Assembly (NCBI GenBank): GCA_013361525.1 | Contig: JABFXY010000205.1 | Span: 1 to 33,990, forward strand | From: Polyangiaceae bacterium | Lineage (GTDB): Bacteria > Myxococcota_A > Polyangia > Polyangiales > Polyangiaceae | Direction: 5' to 3' | Length of the DNA stretch: 33,990 nt | Part shown: piece by piece, positions 8,656 through 18,259 of the stretch | Numbering within the stretch: the first letter of the stretch is position 1 | How the letters are laid out: each line of letters begins with the position of its first letter | Translations under genes and position numbers: made by a program | Notes under the pieces: generated by a model | What the model was told of the DNA's origin: nothing | The model's database searches: none | What the model saw: the letters and a program-made list of their open reading frames with translations, nothing else

Positions 8656-9389
8656 CGGTTCGACAACGCATCCGTTTGCACGCGCGGCTCGGGCGCGTCT
8701 CGAACCTCCCGACGGTGTGCAGCAACGTGCTCGCAGGGGCTGTTCTGGGCGGTGGAACGACGCATCCCGCGGTGCTCGTTCTACTCACGATCGCGATGTG
8801 CTCGTTCTACGTCGGCGGGATGTACTTGAACGACGCCTTCGATCGAAAGATCGATGCGATCGAGCGCCCCGAGCGCCCGATTCCGTCGCACCTCATCGAC
8901 GCGCGCCGGGTATTCGCGATCGGGTTCGCTGCGCTCGGCGCCGGGATCGGCATCCTTGCGGGGCTCCGCTTGGTAGGGCACGGGCACGCTGGGACGATGG
9001 CATCCGCGCTCGCGCTCGCCTTCGTCATCGTCGTCTACGACGTTTGGCACAAAGGCAATCCGTTCGGCCCGTTCCTCATGGCGACATGCCGTGTGCTCGT
9101 CTACGTGACCGCCGCGCTCGCGACGGGCGCGCGCACGCCGGGGCCGGTGATCGTCGGAAGCGTCATTCTGTTCGGCTACCTCTCCGCGCTGACGTACGTC
9201 GCGAAACACGAGCGTCGGCTGCTGCCTCGAACCGTTCCCCGCGGCGCCGTCATCGGCTGGCTGATCGCCGGCATCTCGCTGGTCGACGCGGTGCTCGTCG
9301 CCGTGAGCGGCAGACCAGGTGTGGCGTTGCTTTGCGTCGCGGCAGGGGCGCTCACGCTCGTGTCGCAGCGCGCTGTCGCCGGCACTTAA
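8652..9389 (+). CDS. eboC: EboC: UbiA-family prenyltransferase
   Basis: Integral-membrane prenyltransferase of the UbiA superfamily, 245 residues with about seven to eight hydrophobic helices. The first Asp-rich motif, NDAFDRKIDAIERPERPIPS (about residues 60-79), is the diphosphate/Mg-binding signature. The second Asp-rich motif typical of UbiA is weak: only VVYDVWHKGNPFG near residue 132 resembles it. At 245 residues it is shorter than the usual 280-300. The ATG at 8652 overlaps the eboE stop as ATGA, which fixes the start. The aromatic acceptor and prenyl donor cannot be inferred. Confidence 0.87.
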   Translation: MTVRQRIRLHARLGRVSNLPTVCSNVLAGAVLGGGTTHPAVLVLLTIAMCSFYVGGMYLNDAFDRKIDAIERPERPIPSHLIDARRVFAIGFAALGAGIGILAGLRLVGHGHAGTMASALALAFVIVVYDVWHKGNPFGPFLMATCRVLVYVTAALATGARTPGPVIVGSVILFGYLSALTYVAKHERRLLPRTVPRGAVIGWLIAGISLVDAVLVAVSGRPGVALLCVAAGALTLVSQRAVAGT

Positions 9390-9588
9390 GCTTTCGCCCG
9401 CGAAAGAAGCCTCGGGTCGAACGAGCTGCCCGTTTTGCCCGGAGCGCACCCAGGGCTTGACCGGGGGCTGGATCCAAGCGAATTCCCGCCCGGATTTGGT
9501 CCGCGCAGGCGTGGGTGCCAGTGCGAGCGCAGCGAGCACACCCTCAGGCGGGCTCCACGCCGTCGCGCGGACGCGAGAAAACACACCC
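9390..9588. other. Intergenic region after eboC with a short hairpin
   Basis: A gap of about 200 bp between eboC and the LarA-like gene. A small hairpin, CTTTCG (9391-9396), CCCG, CGAAAG (9401-9406), starts immediately after the eboC stop. No T-run follows, so termination is possible but weak. No convincing promoter or small gene was seen in the rest. The gap suggests that the LarA-like gene is a separate transcription unit. Confidence 0.4.
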
Positions 9589-11220
<1,632 letters not shown>

Positions 11221-11232
11221 CTCAAAAGGCCG

Positions 11233-11958
11233 GTGTTCAAGCGCTTCTACGACAGCGGCTGGCAGCACCCGGGGATCGCCTTCCTCGGGTTGTTCCCATT
11301 CTTGCTCGCCTTCGCGACGCGGCAGCGCTTCCTCCTCGGTTTCGTCGCGCTCTTCGCCTACGAAATCCTCGCTGATGCGCTGTTCACCGGCGCGCTCAAC
11401 CCGGCGAGAGGGCTCGGCTTCGATTCGTCGATCGCCATCGCGTTCGTGATCCTGGGCGACTTTCGATACTTCGTGGTCGTCGAGTGGGCGCTGCGTCGCG
11501 GCAGCCGCGATCCGGGCGCCATCGGGCCCGGGCCGTTGAGCGCGTGGGTCGTCGGGCTCGCGTTCGCATTCATCGTGCCCGTCGTCTCGACGATTCCGCA
11601 GCTGGCGATGCCGCAGGCGTTCCCGAGCGACGATCCCTACGGCTTGCACCGCATCTTCATCCTCTACGAGCTCTTGTTCCTCGGCCTCGCGCTCGTCCTG
11701 AGGTTCGTCGTTTTGCCGCGCAGGCTTCGCGGTGCAGATCCGTCGGTCGCGAGCTGGGTGCTCAAGCTCACGATGTTCGAGATAGCGCAGTATGCGCTCT
11801 GGAGCGGAGCCGACGCGTTCATCCTCGCGACGCACGCCGACGTCGGGTACCTGTTCCGGGTCGTGCCGAACGCGCTCTATTACGCGCTGTTCGTGCCGTT
11901 CGTGTGGTGGACGGCGCCGGCCTCGGTGCGCGAGGGGAAGCTCGCGCAGACGGCGTAG
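11233..11958 (+). CDS. Polytopic membrane protein of unknown function
   Basis: Product of 241 residues with about six to seven hydrophobic helices (for example IAFLGLFPFLLAF near 16-28, FLLGFVALFAYEI near 33-45, VVGLAFAFIVPVV near 105, LYELLFLGLALVL near 140, YYALFVPFVWW near 218). No recognised family motif or catalytic signature. It starts at GTG 11233 with AAAAGG close upstream and lies 12 bp after the LarA-like stop, so the two are probably co-transcribed. An accessory or transport role beside that enzyme is only a guess. It converges on the histidine kinase gene, with 12 bp between stops. Confidence 0.75.
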   Translation: MFKRFYDSGWQHPGIAFLGLFPFLLAFATRQRFLLGFVALFAYEILADALFTGALNPARGLGFDSSIAIAFVILGDFRYFVVVEWALRRGSRDPGAIGPGPLSAWVVGLAFAFIVPVVSTIPQLAMPQAFPSDDPYGLHRIFILYELLFLGLALVLRFVVLPRRLRGADPSVASWVLKLTMFEIAQYALWSGADAFILATHADVGYLFRVVPNALYYALFVPFVWWTAPASVREGKLAQTA

Positions 11959-11970
11959 GCGGTCAGGCCT

Positions 11971-13365
11971 TCACACCCGTCCCATCGGGAGCCTGATCGA
12001 AAACGTCGTGCCTTCTCCCGGATTCGACGAGACGAGCACGTCTCCGCGATGGGCGTCGATCGCGCGCTTCACCACCGACAGCCCGAGTCCCGTGCCTGTC
12101 GCCTTCGTGGTGAAAAAAGGCTCGAAGATGCGAGGTTGTACGTCCGCCGCGATGCCGTCGCCTTGGTCGGTGACGTCGATGCGGACGCGCTCTCCTTCCA
12201 GCGAGATCGCGACGTGAACCTCCGTGCCGGGCGGTGAGGCCTGCAGCGCGTTCATGACGAGGTTCACCACGGCTTGCCGGAGAATGCGCGCATCGAGGGG
12301 GATGTTCGGCACGTCGCCCATCGTCTCGAGCACGACGTTGCCACCGGGAACGCTCTGCCGCGCCGCCTCGACCGCGCGTTCGACGACGCGTGCGACGCCG
12401 TCGAGCTGGAACGAGGGAGGGTTGGGGCGCGCGAAATCGATGAGGTCGCTGACGATCTGATTCAGCCGCGCGGACTCTTCCGCGACGATGTCGAGCAAGC
12501 CCGTGGCTTCCGGAGCGGTGACGACGCGTCGAAGAACCGAGACGGCGTTGCCGATCGAGCCGAGCGGGTTTCTCACCTCGTGCGCGACGATCGCGGCGAA
12601 CTCACCGAGCGCTGCCAGCCGTTCCCGCTCGACGAGCTCGCGCTGCGTATTCGAAAGCTTGTCGTAGCTGACCTTGAGATCGTGCACCAAACGCGCGTTG
12701 GCGATCGCGCCGGCCAGACCTTTCGCGAAGACGCTGAGGAACGACAGATCGTTCTTCGACGGCAGCTCCTCGTGGTAGCTCATCTTCTCCGCGAGCCGCC
12801 GAAACACCATCACGCCGAGGGGCATGCGCCGGCGGACCAGCGGCAGCACCAACACCCAAGAGCGATCGGTCGGAGGGTTCGACTCGTCTTCGAACATCAG
12901 CTCGCAGAGCCCGAGCAGCGTGCTCGCCGCACCACCGCGTGCGTGAACGGCGTCGGCGCGATCGGCGATCGGATCCGCATCGGCGCTGATCTCCACCTGC
13001 TGGTCGCGTACGCGAACGAGACGTTCTGCGCTGGAGGCTTCGCGCCCCGGTACCGAGTGCGCGACGGCGGCGGCTGCCATGGATTCGCCGTCGGTCAGGA
13101 AGCCCGCGCATTGGTCGTACGCGAAGATGCGGAAGAAGTCGTCCGCTGCTCGAACCAAGATCTCCTCGGAGGTGGCGAGCTCGGCCGCTTCGATCGCGAA
13201 GCGGTTCAGCGCATCGAGACGGCCGAGCTGCCGCCCGAGATCGCGCTGCGAGAGAAAGAGCTGCTGCTCGGTTCGAACGAGCTCACGCACCTGATCGTCG
13301 AGCGCGCGGTTGAGGCGCAGGAGCTCGGCGACCTCCGAAAGATCGTGTTTCTTCCGGTTCTCCAC
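11971..13365 (-). CDS. Soluble GAF-domain sensor histidine kinase
   Basis: Cytoplasmic two-component kinase, 464 residues, with no membrane helices. Layout: N-terminal coiled coil (about 10-50), GAF-like sensor region (about 55-225), second coiled linker (228-250), HisKA dimerisation domain with phospho-acceptor H262 in AHEVRNPLGS, and a HATPase domain with N-box NLVMNALQA (368-376), G1 DQGDG (400-404), FEPFFTTK (414-421) and G2 GTGLGLS (424-430). It starts at GTG 13365 with weak ribosome-site support. It follows the FIST-domain gene by 37 bp on the same strand, so it probably receives the FIST signal. No response regulator is adjacent. Confidence 0.92.
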   Translation of the reverse strand: MENRKKHDLSEVAELLRLNRALDDQVRELVRTEQQLFLSQRDLGRQLGRLDALNRFAIEAAELATSEEILVRAADDFFRIFAYDQCAGFLTDGESMAAAAVAHSVPGREASSAERLVRVRDQQVEISADADPIADRADAVHARGGAASTLLGLCELMFEDESNPPTDRSWVLVLPLVRRRMPLGVMVFRRLAEKMSYHEELPSKNDLSFLSVFAKGLAGAIANARLVHDLKVSYDKLSNTQRELVERERLAALGEFAAIVAHEVRNPLGSIGNAVSVLRRVVTAPEATGLLDIVAEESARLNQIVSDLIDFARPNPPSFQLDGVARVVERAVEAARQSVPGGNVVLETMGDVPNIPLDARILRQAVVNLVMNALQASPPGTEVHVAISLEGERVRIDVTDQGDGIAADVQPRIFEPFFTTKATGTGLGLSVVKRAIDAHRGDVLVSSNPGEGTTFSIRLPMGRV

Positions 13366-13402
13366 GGCGATCTACGGTAGCCCCCTGCAAGAGCGGACGC
13401 GT

Positions 13403-14587
13403 TCACCCATGGTAGAAAGCGCAGACGATCGACGTGTAGTTGTGAAACCACGTTCGCCCCGCGACGGCGGCGATTTCTCCGTACGTGTGAAGGCCGATCC
13501 AAGGCACGTCCTGGGCGAAGACGCCCTGGATGGGCTTGATCAAACGTGACGTCGTCTCCGCTGCGAAGAGCAGCGACCCGCGCCCCGCGCACTCGAGATC
13601 CAAGACGAGCAGCGGCTGTGCGTCGCCGTGCCCATGTCCGACGCGTCTCGCTGCTTCGACCGCGCGCGTGCAGACCTTCTCCGCGTTCCTTCGCGCGAGC
13701 TGCACCCGCGTGCCTTCGCGGATGCCCGCTGGAAAGAAGAGCGCGCCGCGCTCTTTGTCGAGCTTCACCGGTACGCGCACGGTGAAGTCGTCGATGCCTT
13801 CGTCACGGCCACCGATGCGCTCGGCGAGAAGCAGATGCGCCACGTGAAGCGCGTCGAGCGAATCGGCGCCGTCGGGTAGATACGCCTTGAAGAACGACCA
13901 CGCGGGCTCGCCGTCGATCTCCTCGACGAAGCCGTTCGCCGCGCGCGTCACGACACGTTCGGCGCCGATCAGGTCGCACCCGTGGCTGACGACGACCTCG
14001 GGGCGCACCGCACCGCCGATCATCAGCGCCGCGAGACCACCGGACTCGACGCGGTCGTCGCAATACTGCCAGGTGCGCTCGAACGACAAGAGATCGCCCG
14101 CCGTTCCACCGGCGACGACGGTGCCGGGCGGCAGCGCAGCGTCCAGGACCTCGACGAGCTCGCTGCAGTTTCCGCTGATTCCATCGGGGAAGACGAGCAA
14201 CAGCGAGCCGGTCGCTCCTCGTTTTCGGATCTCGTCGACGAGCGCGTTGGCGCACGCGCGCGAATCGTCACCGAAGCCACCGACGAAGAAGGTCTCGAAC
14301 ACGATCTCGTCGGACGCGATGGCGGCGACAGCGACCACGTGGCTCGTCTCTTCGGATCCGTACCGCGTGATGATCCCTTCGCCGGAGCACCCCGACAGAG
14401 CTGCGTTGCCGGTGACGTCGCGGACGCCTTGGAGCAGCGCCGTTTGATCGTGCCCGGCGGTACCGAAGACGAGCACCAACGAAGGTGTCCGTCCTTCGAG
14501 CGGTGCGATCGCTTGGCGCGCCGCCTCGCTCCCGGCGGTGGCGCTGCTTCGGTTCGTACTCCTGCCTACGCCGACGCGGGTGGCCAT
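13403..14587 (-). CDS. FIST-domain signal-sensing protein
   Basis: FIST N/FIST C protein, 394 residues, cytoplasmic and without membrane segments. The FIST N part (about 30-225) includes LSGCSGEGIITRYG, the repeated Gly-rich turns FVGGFGDDSRA and VVAGGTAGDLLSFERT, and a C-terminal VVVSHGCDLIG. The FIST C part (about 230-380) ends in GLHTYGEIAAV, GRTWFHNYTS, the usual ending of the family. FIST proteins bind small ligands, and some, such as NosP, bind haem and sense nitric oxide while controlling a co-encoded histidine kinase. A histidine kinase gene lies 37 bp downstream. AGGAGG lies 6 nt before the ATG at 14587, which fixes the start. Confidence 0.88.
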   Translation of the reverse strand: MATRVGVGRSTNRSSATAGSEAARQAIAPLEGRTPSLVLVFGTAGHDQTALLQGVRDVTGNAALSGCSGEGIITRYGSEETSHVVAVAAIASDEIVFETFFVGGFGDDSRACANALVDEIRKRGATGSLLLVFPDGISGNCSELVEVLDAALPPGTVVAGGTAGDLLSFERTWQYCDDRVESGGLAALMIGGAVRPEVVVSHGCDLIGAERVVTRAANGFVEEIDGEPAWSFFKAYLPDGADSLDALHVAHLLLAERIGGRDEGIDDFTVRVPVKLDKERGALFFPAGIREGTRVQLARRNAEKVCTRAVEAARRVGHGHGDAQPLLVLDLECAGRGSLLFAAETTSRLIKPIQGVFAQDVPWIGLHTYGEIAAVAGRTWFHNYTSIVCAFYHG

Positions 14588-14679
14588 CGTCCCCCTCCTG
14601 CGAACGGCCAGGTTACTACACCTTTCGCACCGTCGCCGCCGGGCACGTCGCGCCCGCGAAGGTGCGATCGGCTGCTACG

Positions 14680-15645
14680 TCAGCCGGGCAGGAGCAGGAC
14701 CTTTCCCGTCGTTTCGCGCGACTCGAGCATCCGATGCGCATCGGCCGCCCGTTCGAGCGAAAGAGCGTCGTGAATCCGGATATTCAGCGCGCCGCTGCCG
14801 ATGAGCGACAGCAATTCTCCGGCGCGCGCGACGAGCTCTTCACGCGTCTCGGTGTAGTGCTCGAGGCTAGGTCGGGTGAGGTACTTCGCACCATGCTTGA
14901 GCTTGAGCACGTCGATCGGCGGCACCGGTCCGCTCGATTGGCCGTAGCTGACCAAGAGTCCTCGTGTGCGTAGGCAAGCGAGGCTTTTGTCGAAGGTGGT
15001 CTTGCCGACCGCGTCGTAGACGACGTCCACGCCGTCCGGCGCGATCGCGCGCACCGCCTGCTCGAAGTCCTCTTCGGTGTAGATGATGACGTCGCGGGCG
15101 CCGGCTCCGCGCGCGAGCGCTGCTTTTTCCTTCGTGGAGACGGTTCCGATGACGTGCGCCCCAGCGCTGGCCGCGAGCTGGCACAAGAGCAAGCCCACGC
15201 CGCCTGCGGCCGCGTGCACCACACACGTGTGCCCGGGGCCCAGCTCGAAGGTGCTCTTCGCGAGGTAGTGCGCGGTCATGCCCTGGAGCATCGCCGCTGC
15301 CGCTCGCCTCGAATCGATGGCATCCGGCACCTTCACGAGCGCGCTCGCCGGCGCGATCAGGTGTGTTGCGTACGAACCGTTCACGCTTGCCCACGCGACG
15401 CGGTCACCTGGCTGGACGTCGGACACGCCGGCTCCCACGGCCTCGACCGTCCCCGCTCCTTCTTTTCCGAGAAGGACGGGAAGGGAGCCTTTGTACAGAC
15501 CCGAGCGCATGTAGACGTCGATGAAGTTCACGCCGGCTGCTTCGACGCGAACGAGAACCTGGCCAGGCCCCGGTGACGGGGTCGGAAGGTCGACGACTCG
15601 AATCACGTCCGGTCCCCCGAATTCGTTCGCGCGGGCAGCTTTCAT
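14680..15645 (-). CDS. NADPH:quinone oxidoreductase (zeta-crystallin-like MDR)
   Basis: Zinc-independent medium-chain dehydrogenase/reductase of the quinone oxidoreductase type, 321 residues. The signature NFIDVYMRSGLY is at residues 40-51, and the NADPH-binding Rossmann turn HAAAGGVG is at 144-151. The structural-zinc cysteine cluster of alcohol dehydrogenases is absent, which supports the quinone reductase branch. It would reduce quinones or reactive enones using NADPH. It is followed at 92 bp by the FIST-kinase pair on the same strand and is divergent from a Ser/Thr kinase across about 99 bp. The ATG at 15645 has no clear ribosome site. Confidence 0.93.
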   Translation of the reverse strand: MKAARANEFGGPDVIRVVDLPTPSPGPGQVLVRVEAAGVNFIDVYMRSGLYKGSLPVLLGKEGAGTVEAVGAGVSDVQPGDRVAWASVNGSYATHLIAPASALVKVPDAIDSRRAAAAMLQGMTAHYLAKSTFELGPGHTCVVHAAAGGVGLLLCQLAASAGAHVIGTVSTKEKAALARGAGARDVIIYTEEDFEQAVRAIAPDGVDVVYDAVGKTTFDKSLACLRTRGLLVSYGQSSGPVPPIDVLKLKHGAKYLTRPSLEHYTETREELVARAGELLSLIGSGALNIRIHDALSLERAADAHRMLESRETTGKVLLLPG

Positions 15646-15744
15646 TCAGCAGACGTTAGCAGCCGGTCGAATCACCGATTGGCTCGATCGATACCTGCCC
15701 GCTTCGACTGGCGACGCCCACGTACATGGGTTACCTGTGGGCCC

Positions 15745-17385
15745 GTGCTGAAGCCGGGCGACAGCGTCGACCGCTACCGCATCGAAGATCCGATCGGCGA
15801 AGGCGGAATGGGGCGCGTCTTTCGCGCGCTCGACGAACGGCTCGAGCGCCGGGTCGCGCTGAAGGTTCTCCACGACGCGGGCGAGGGGAACGAATCTCGC
15901 GCGCGCCTCGTGCGCGAAGCCCGCGCCGTCGCGAAGCTCGATCATCCGAACATCGTGTCGGTGTTCGACGTCGGGGAGCACGAGGCGGGGCCCTTCGTCG
16001 TGATGGAGCTCATCGAGGGGCGCAGCCTTCGATCGGTGATCGCGGACCCGAACGTCGCTCCTGCCGAGCGCGTGCGCATCATGAGCGAGGTCGCGCGCGC
16101 CCTCGCGGTCGCGCACGACGCCGGCATCGTTCATCGCGACGTGAAGCCGGAGAACGTGCTCGTTCGACCCGACGGTCGCGTCAAAGTCGTCGACTTCGGC
16201 ATCGCGCGGCGCACGTCTCGACCGAATGATCCCAGCGCGCCGACCGACGTCGCGCTGTCGACGTTGACGGCTGCCGGCGTGAAGGTCGGGACGCCGATGT
16301 ACATGGCCCCCGAGCAGATTCGTGGTGGCGACGTCGACGGGCGCGCGGATCAATTCGCGTGGGGCGTCACGGCGTACGAGCTCTTCGTCGGGAAGGCCCC
16401 GTGGTCCGGAGACGCGATGGCGCTCATCGCCGCCATTCTGACGGAAGAGCCGCCGCCTCCACCTCCAGCCGCGCACATGCCGCAGCCCTTCGCGAGCGTC
16501 GTGCATCGCGCGCTGTCCAAGCGTGCGGAGGATCGGTTTGCATCGATGCACGAGCTCCTCGCCACGCTGGATGCGACGTCTTCGGGCGCGTCCGTGCCGC
16601 CTGCCGATCCCATGCGCGGCGTCGCGGCGCTGCCTTCGTTGATGGGCGCGATCCCCTCACCGGTCGTGCCTGCCGCGCCGATGTATGGCGCGCCGATCGC
16701 CGGTGGACGTGTTTCCTTCCCGCCGGTCTCGAGCTCACCTGCGCCGTATTCGGCGCCGTATGCCGGGCCACCGAGCTACGTGCCGCAGTCCGCGCTCTCA
16801 CGCCGGTACTCGACGAAAGAGGTCGCCGACATCTTCGACCGGGCGCTCGCCGTTCAGCAGCGTCGCTTCCGATACGACGAGATCGCCGAAGCCGCGCGCG
16901 AGGTCGGCCTCGATGAGCGAACGCTGCAAGACGCGATGCACGAGCTCTCGAAACGAGGCAGCGTCGAGCCGACCGATCAGCAGCGCGCCGCGGACAAGAT
17001 GCGGGTGAAGCGCCTGCTCGCGATCTGGGGTGTCTTCGCTGCGTTCTTTTTCCTGCTGAACATCTTCGAGCCTCGGGACCTGTGGTTCCAATATCCGGTC
17101 ATCTGCATGGGCGTGCCGTTCGGGCTCGCGATAGTGAGAATTCTGTTCCGTGCGCCGAAGCCCATGCCGCTGACGACGACCGCAGATCCGGCCATCGAGC
17201 ACGACGTGTCGCGGATGACGCACTACTTCCGCGGTCGCCCGGCCTCGCCGTCGGCCGAGCCGAAAGTCCGAATCAACGCCGAGCAGCACGCGCTCTCGGC
17301 CACGCAGATCGAAGCGGAGGCGAACGCGGAGCTCGCGGCGATCGACGAAGCGCGCGCGCCCGTTCGACGCGAACGAAGCCCCTAG
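15745..17385 (+). CDS. Ser/Thr protein kinase fused to a C-terminal helical-2TM module
   Basis: Hanks-type kinase, 546 residues from GTG 15745. Kinase domain about 10-275: Gly loop IGEGGMGRVF (17-26), catalytic K40 in VALKVL, HRDVKPEN (130-137), DFG (150-152), and MAPEQ (187-191). A Pro/Ser/Ala-rich linker (280-350) follows. Then comes a helical segment YSTKEVADIFDRALAVQQRR (355-374) through LDERTLQDAMHEL, and two membrane helices (about 425-440 and 450-467) separated by a short loop with LWFQYP. The last part resembles stand-alone 2TM-domain proteins. The kinase is therefore membrane-tethered from its C-terminal side. The frame is open from a TTG at 15679, but residue composition and the family N-terminus favour 15745. 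Confidence 0.88.
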   Translation: MLKPGDSVDRYRIEDPIGEGGMGRVFRALDERLERRVALKVLHDAGEGNESRARLVREARAVAKLDHPNIVSVFDVGEHEAGPFVVMELIEGRSLRSVIADPNVAPAERVRIMSEVARALAVAHDAGIVHRDVKPENVLVRPDGRVKVVDFGIARRTSRPNDPSAPTDVALSTLTAAGVKVGTPMYMAPEQIRGGDVDGRADQFAWGVTAYELFVGKAPWSGDAMALIAAILTEEPPPPPPAAHMPQPFASVVHRALSKRAEDRFASMHELLATLDATSSGASVPPADPMRGVAALPSLMGAIPSPVVPAAPMYGAPIAGGRVSFPPVSSSPAPYSAPYAGPPSYVPQSALSRRYSTKEVADIFDRALAVQQRRFRYDEIAEAAREVGLDERTLQDAMHELSKRGSVEPTDQQRAADKMRVKRLLAIWGVFAAFFFLLNIFEPRDLWFQYPVICMGVPFGLAIVRILFRAPKPMPLTTTADPAIEHDVSRMTHYFRGRPASPSAEPKVRINAEQHALSATQIEAEANAELAAIDEARAPVRRERSP

Positions 17386-17437
17386 CTCCGACGATCGTCC
17401 GGCGTCCCCGCGCGCTCGCCACCACGTTCCGACAAAC

Positions 17438-17455
17438 CTGACACAAGGCTGTCAG
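17438..17455. promoter_or_regulatory. Inverted repeat upstream of the glutathione S-transferase gene
   Basis: Perfect 6-bp arms CTGACA (17438-17443) and TGTCAG (17450-17455) with a 6-nt spacer, 57 bp before the start codon. The left arm also resembles a -35 element. The size fits a dimeric repressor or activator site. No binding protein can be named. It may regulate the transferase gene, for example in response to electrophiles or oxidants, but that is inference. Confidence 0.4.
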
Positions 17456-17512
17456 AAGGCCCAACTACCCTCGTTTCTCGTCAACACGCATTACCCACGA
17501 AGGAGATTCTTC

Positions 17513-18127
17513 ATGCGCCTCTACATCCACCCGATGTCCGCGAACGCCCGCCGCGCCACGATGGCTGCTCTTCAGCTCGGTACCCCGATCGAGCTCGTGA
17601 CGGTCGACCTCGCGAAAGGCGCGCAGCGCCAGCCCGAGTTCTTGAAGATGAACCCGAGCGGCAAGGTGCCGGTGCTCGACGACGACGGCTTCTACCTCAC
17701 CGAGTCGCACGCCATCATGCAGTACCTCGCGGAGAAGACCCCGAAGCAGACGGTTTACCCGACCGAGACGCGCGCCCGCGCCGACGTGAACCGCTGGCTC
17801 TTCTGGAACGCGCATCACTTCATGCCGGCGGTGAGCATCCTCAACTGGGAGAACCTGGTGAAGCCGTTTCTCGGACTCGGCGCGGCTGACCCCGTCGAGG
17901 TCAAGCGCGGAGAGAAGCTCGTGAGCGACTGTGCGAAGGTCCTCGACGAGCACCTCGCCGGAAAACAGTGGGTCTCGCAGGATCGGCTCACGCTCGCCGA
18001 CCTCGCCATCTCCACCGACCTGATGGTGGCCGATCAGGCGAAGCTCCCGATTGCCGAATACAAGAACGTCCACGCCTGGCTCGGCCGCGTGAAAGAGCTG
18101 GATGTTTGGAAGCGAACCAGCCTCTGA
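17513..18127 (+). CDS. Glutathione S-transferase
   Basis: Cytosolic GST, 204 residues. The thioredoxin-fold N-terminal domain (1-76) has the usual glutathione site: NPSGKVPVL with cis-Pro at P53, and the ES pair at residues 64-65 in YLTESHAIMQYL. The helical C-terminal domain (85-204) contains DRLTLADLAIS, the family's N-capping/folding motif. It conjugates glutathione to electrophiles or reduces peroxides; the substrate is unknown. A strong ribosome site AAGGAG (17500-17505) lies 7 nt before the ATG. The gene stands alone between a candidate operator upstream and a strong terminator hairpin downstream. Confidence 0.94.
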   Translation: MRLYIHPMSANARRATMAALQLGTPIELVTVDLAKGAQRQPEFLKMNPSGKVPVLDDDGFYLTESHAIMQYLAEKTPKQTVYPTETRARADVNRWLFWNAHHFMPAVSILNWENLVKPFLGLGAADPVEVKRGEKLVSDCAKVLDEHLAGKQWVSQDRLTLADLAISTDLMVADQAKLPIAEYKNVHAWLGRVKELDVWKRTSL

Positions 18128-18148
18128 ACAGCGCGGAATGAACGTCGA

Positions 18149-18181
18149 GAAGGGGCGGCGATGCACGATCGCTGCCCCTTC
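18149..18181 (+). terminator. Intrinsic terminator of the GST gene
   Basis: Hairpin starting 21 bp after the GST stop: left arm 18149-18162 (GAAGGGGCGGCGAT), 5-nt loop GCACG, right arm 18168-18181. All 14 positions pair, one as a G-T wobble. GTTTC follows, a short T-run, which is common for GC-rich genomes. It also argues that the downstream MATE gene does not start at the in-frame ATG inside this hairpin (18161). Confidence 0.8.
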
Positions 18182-18259
18182 GTTTCAAACGTGAAAGGTC
18201 AGGATCCACACCTCGGCGCGTCGCTCGCGTTGTCTTCGACTTTTGCCCCGAGGTGCGTC

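Noticed and set aside
14625..14667. TCGCACC...GGTGCGA inverted repeat upstream of the FIST gene
   Set aside because: Seven-base arms separated by 29 bases are expected by chance in GC-rich DNA; no further support.
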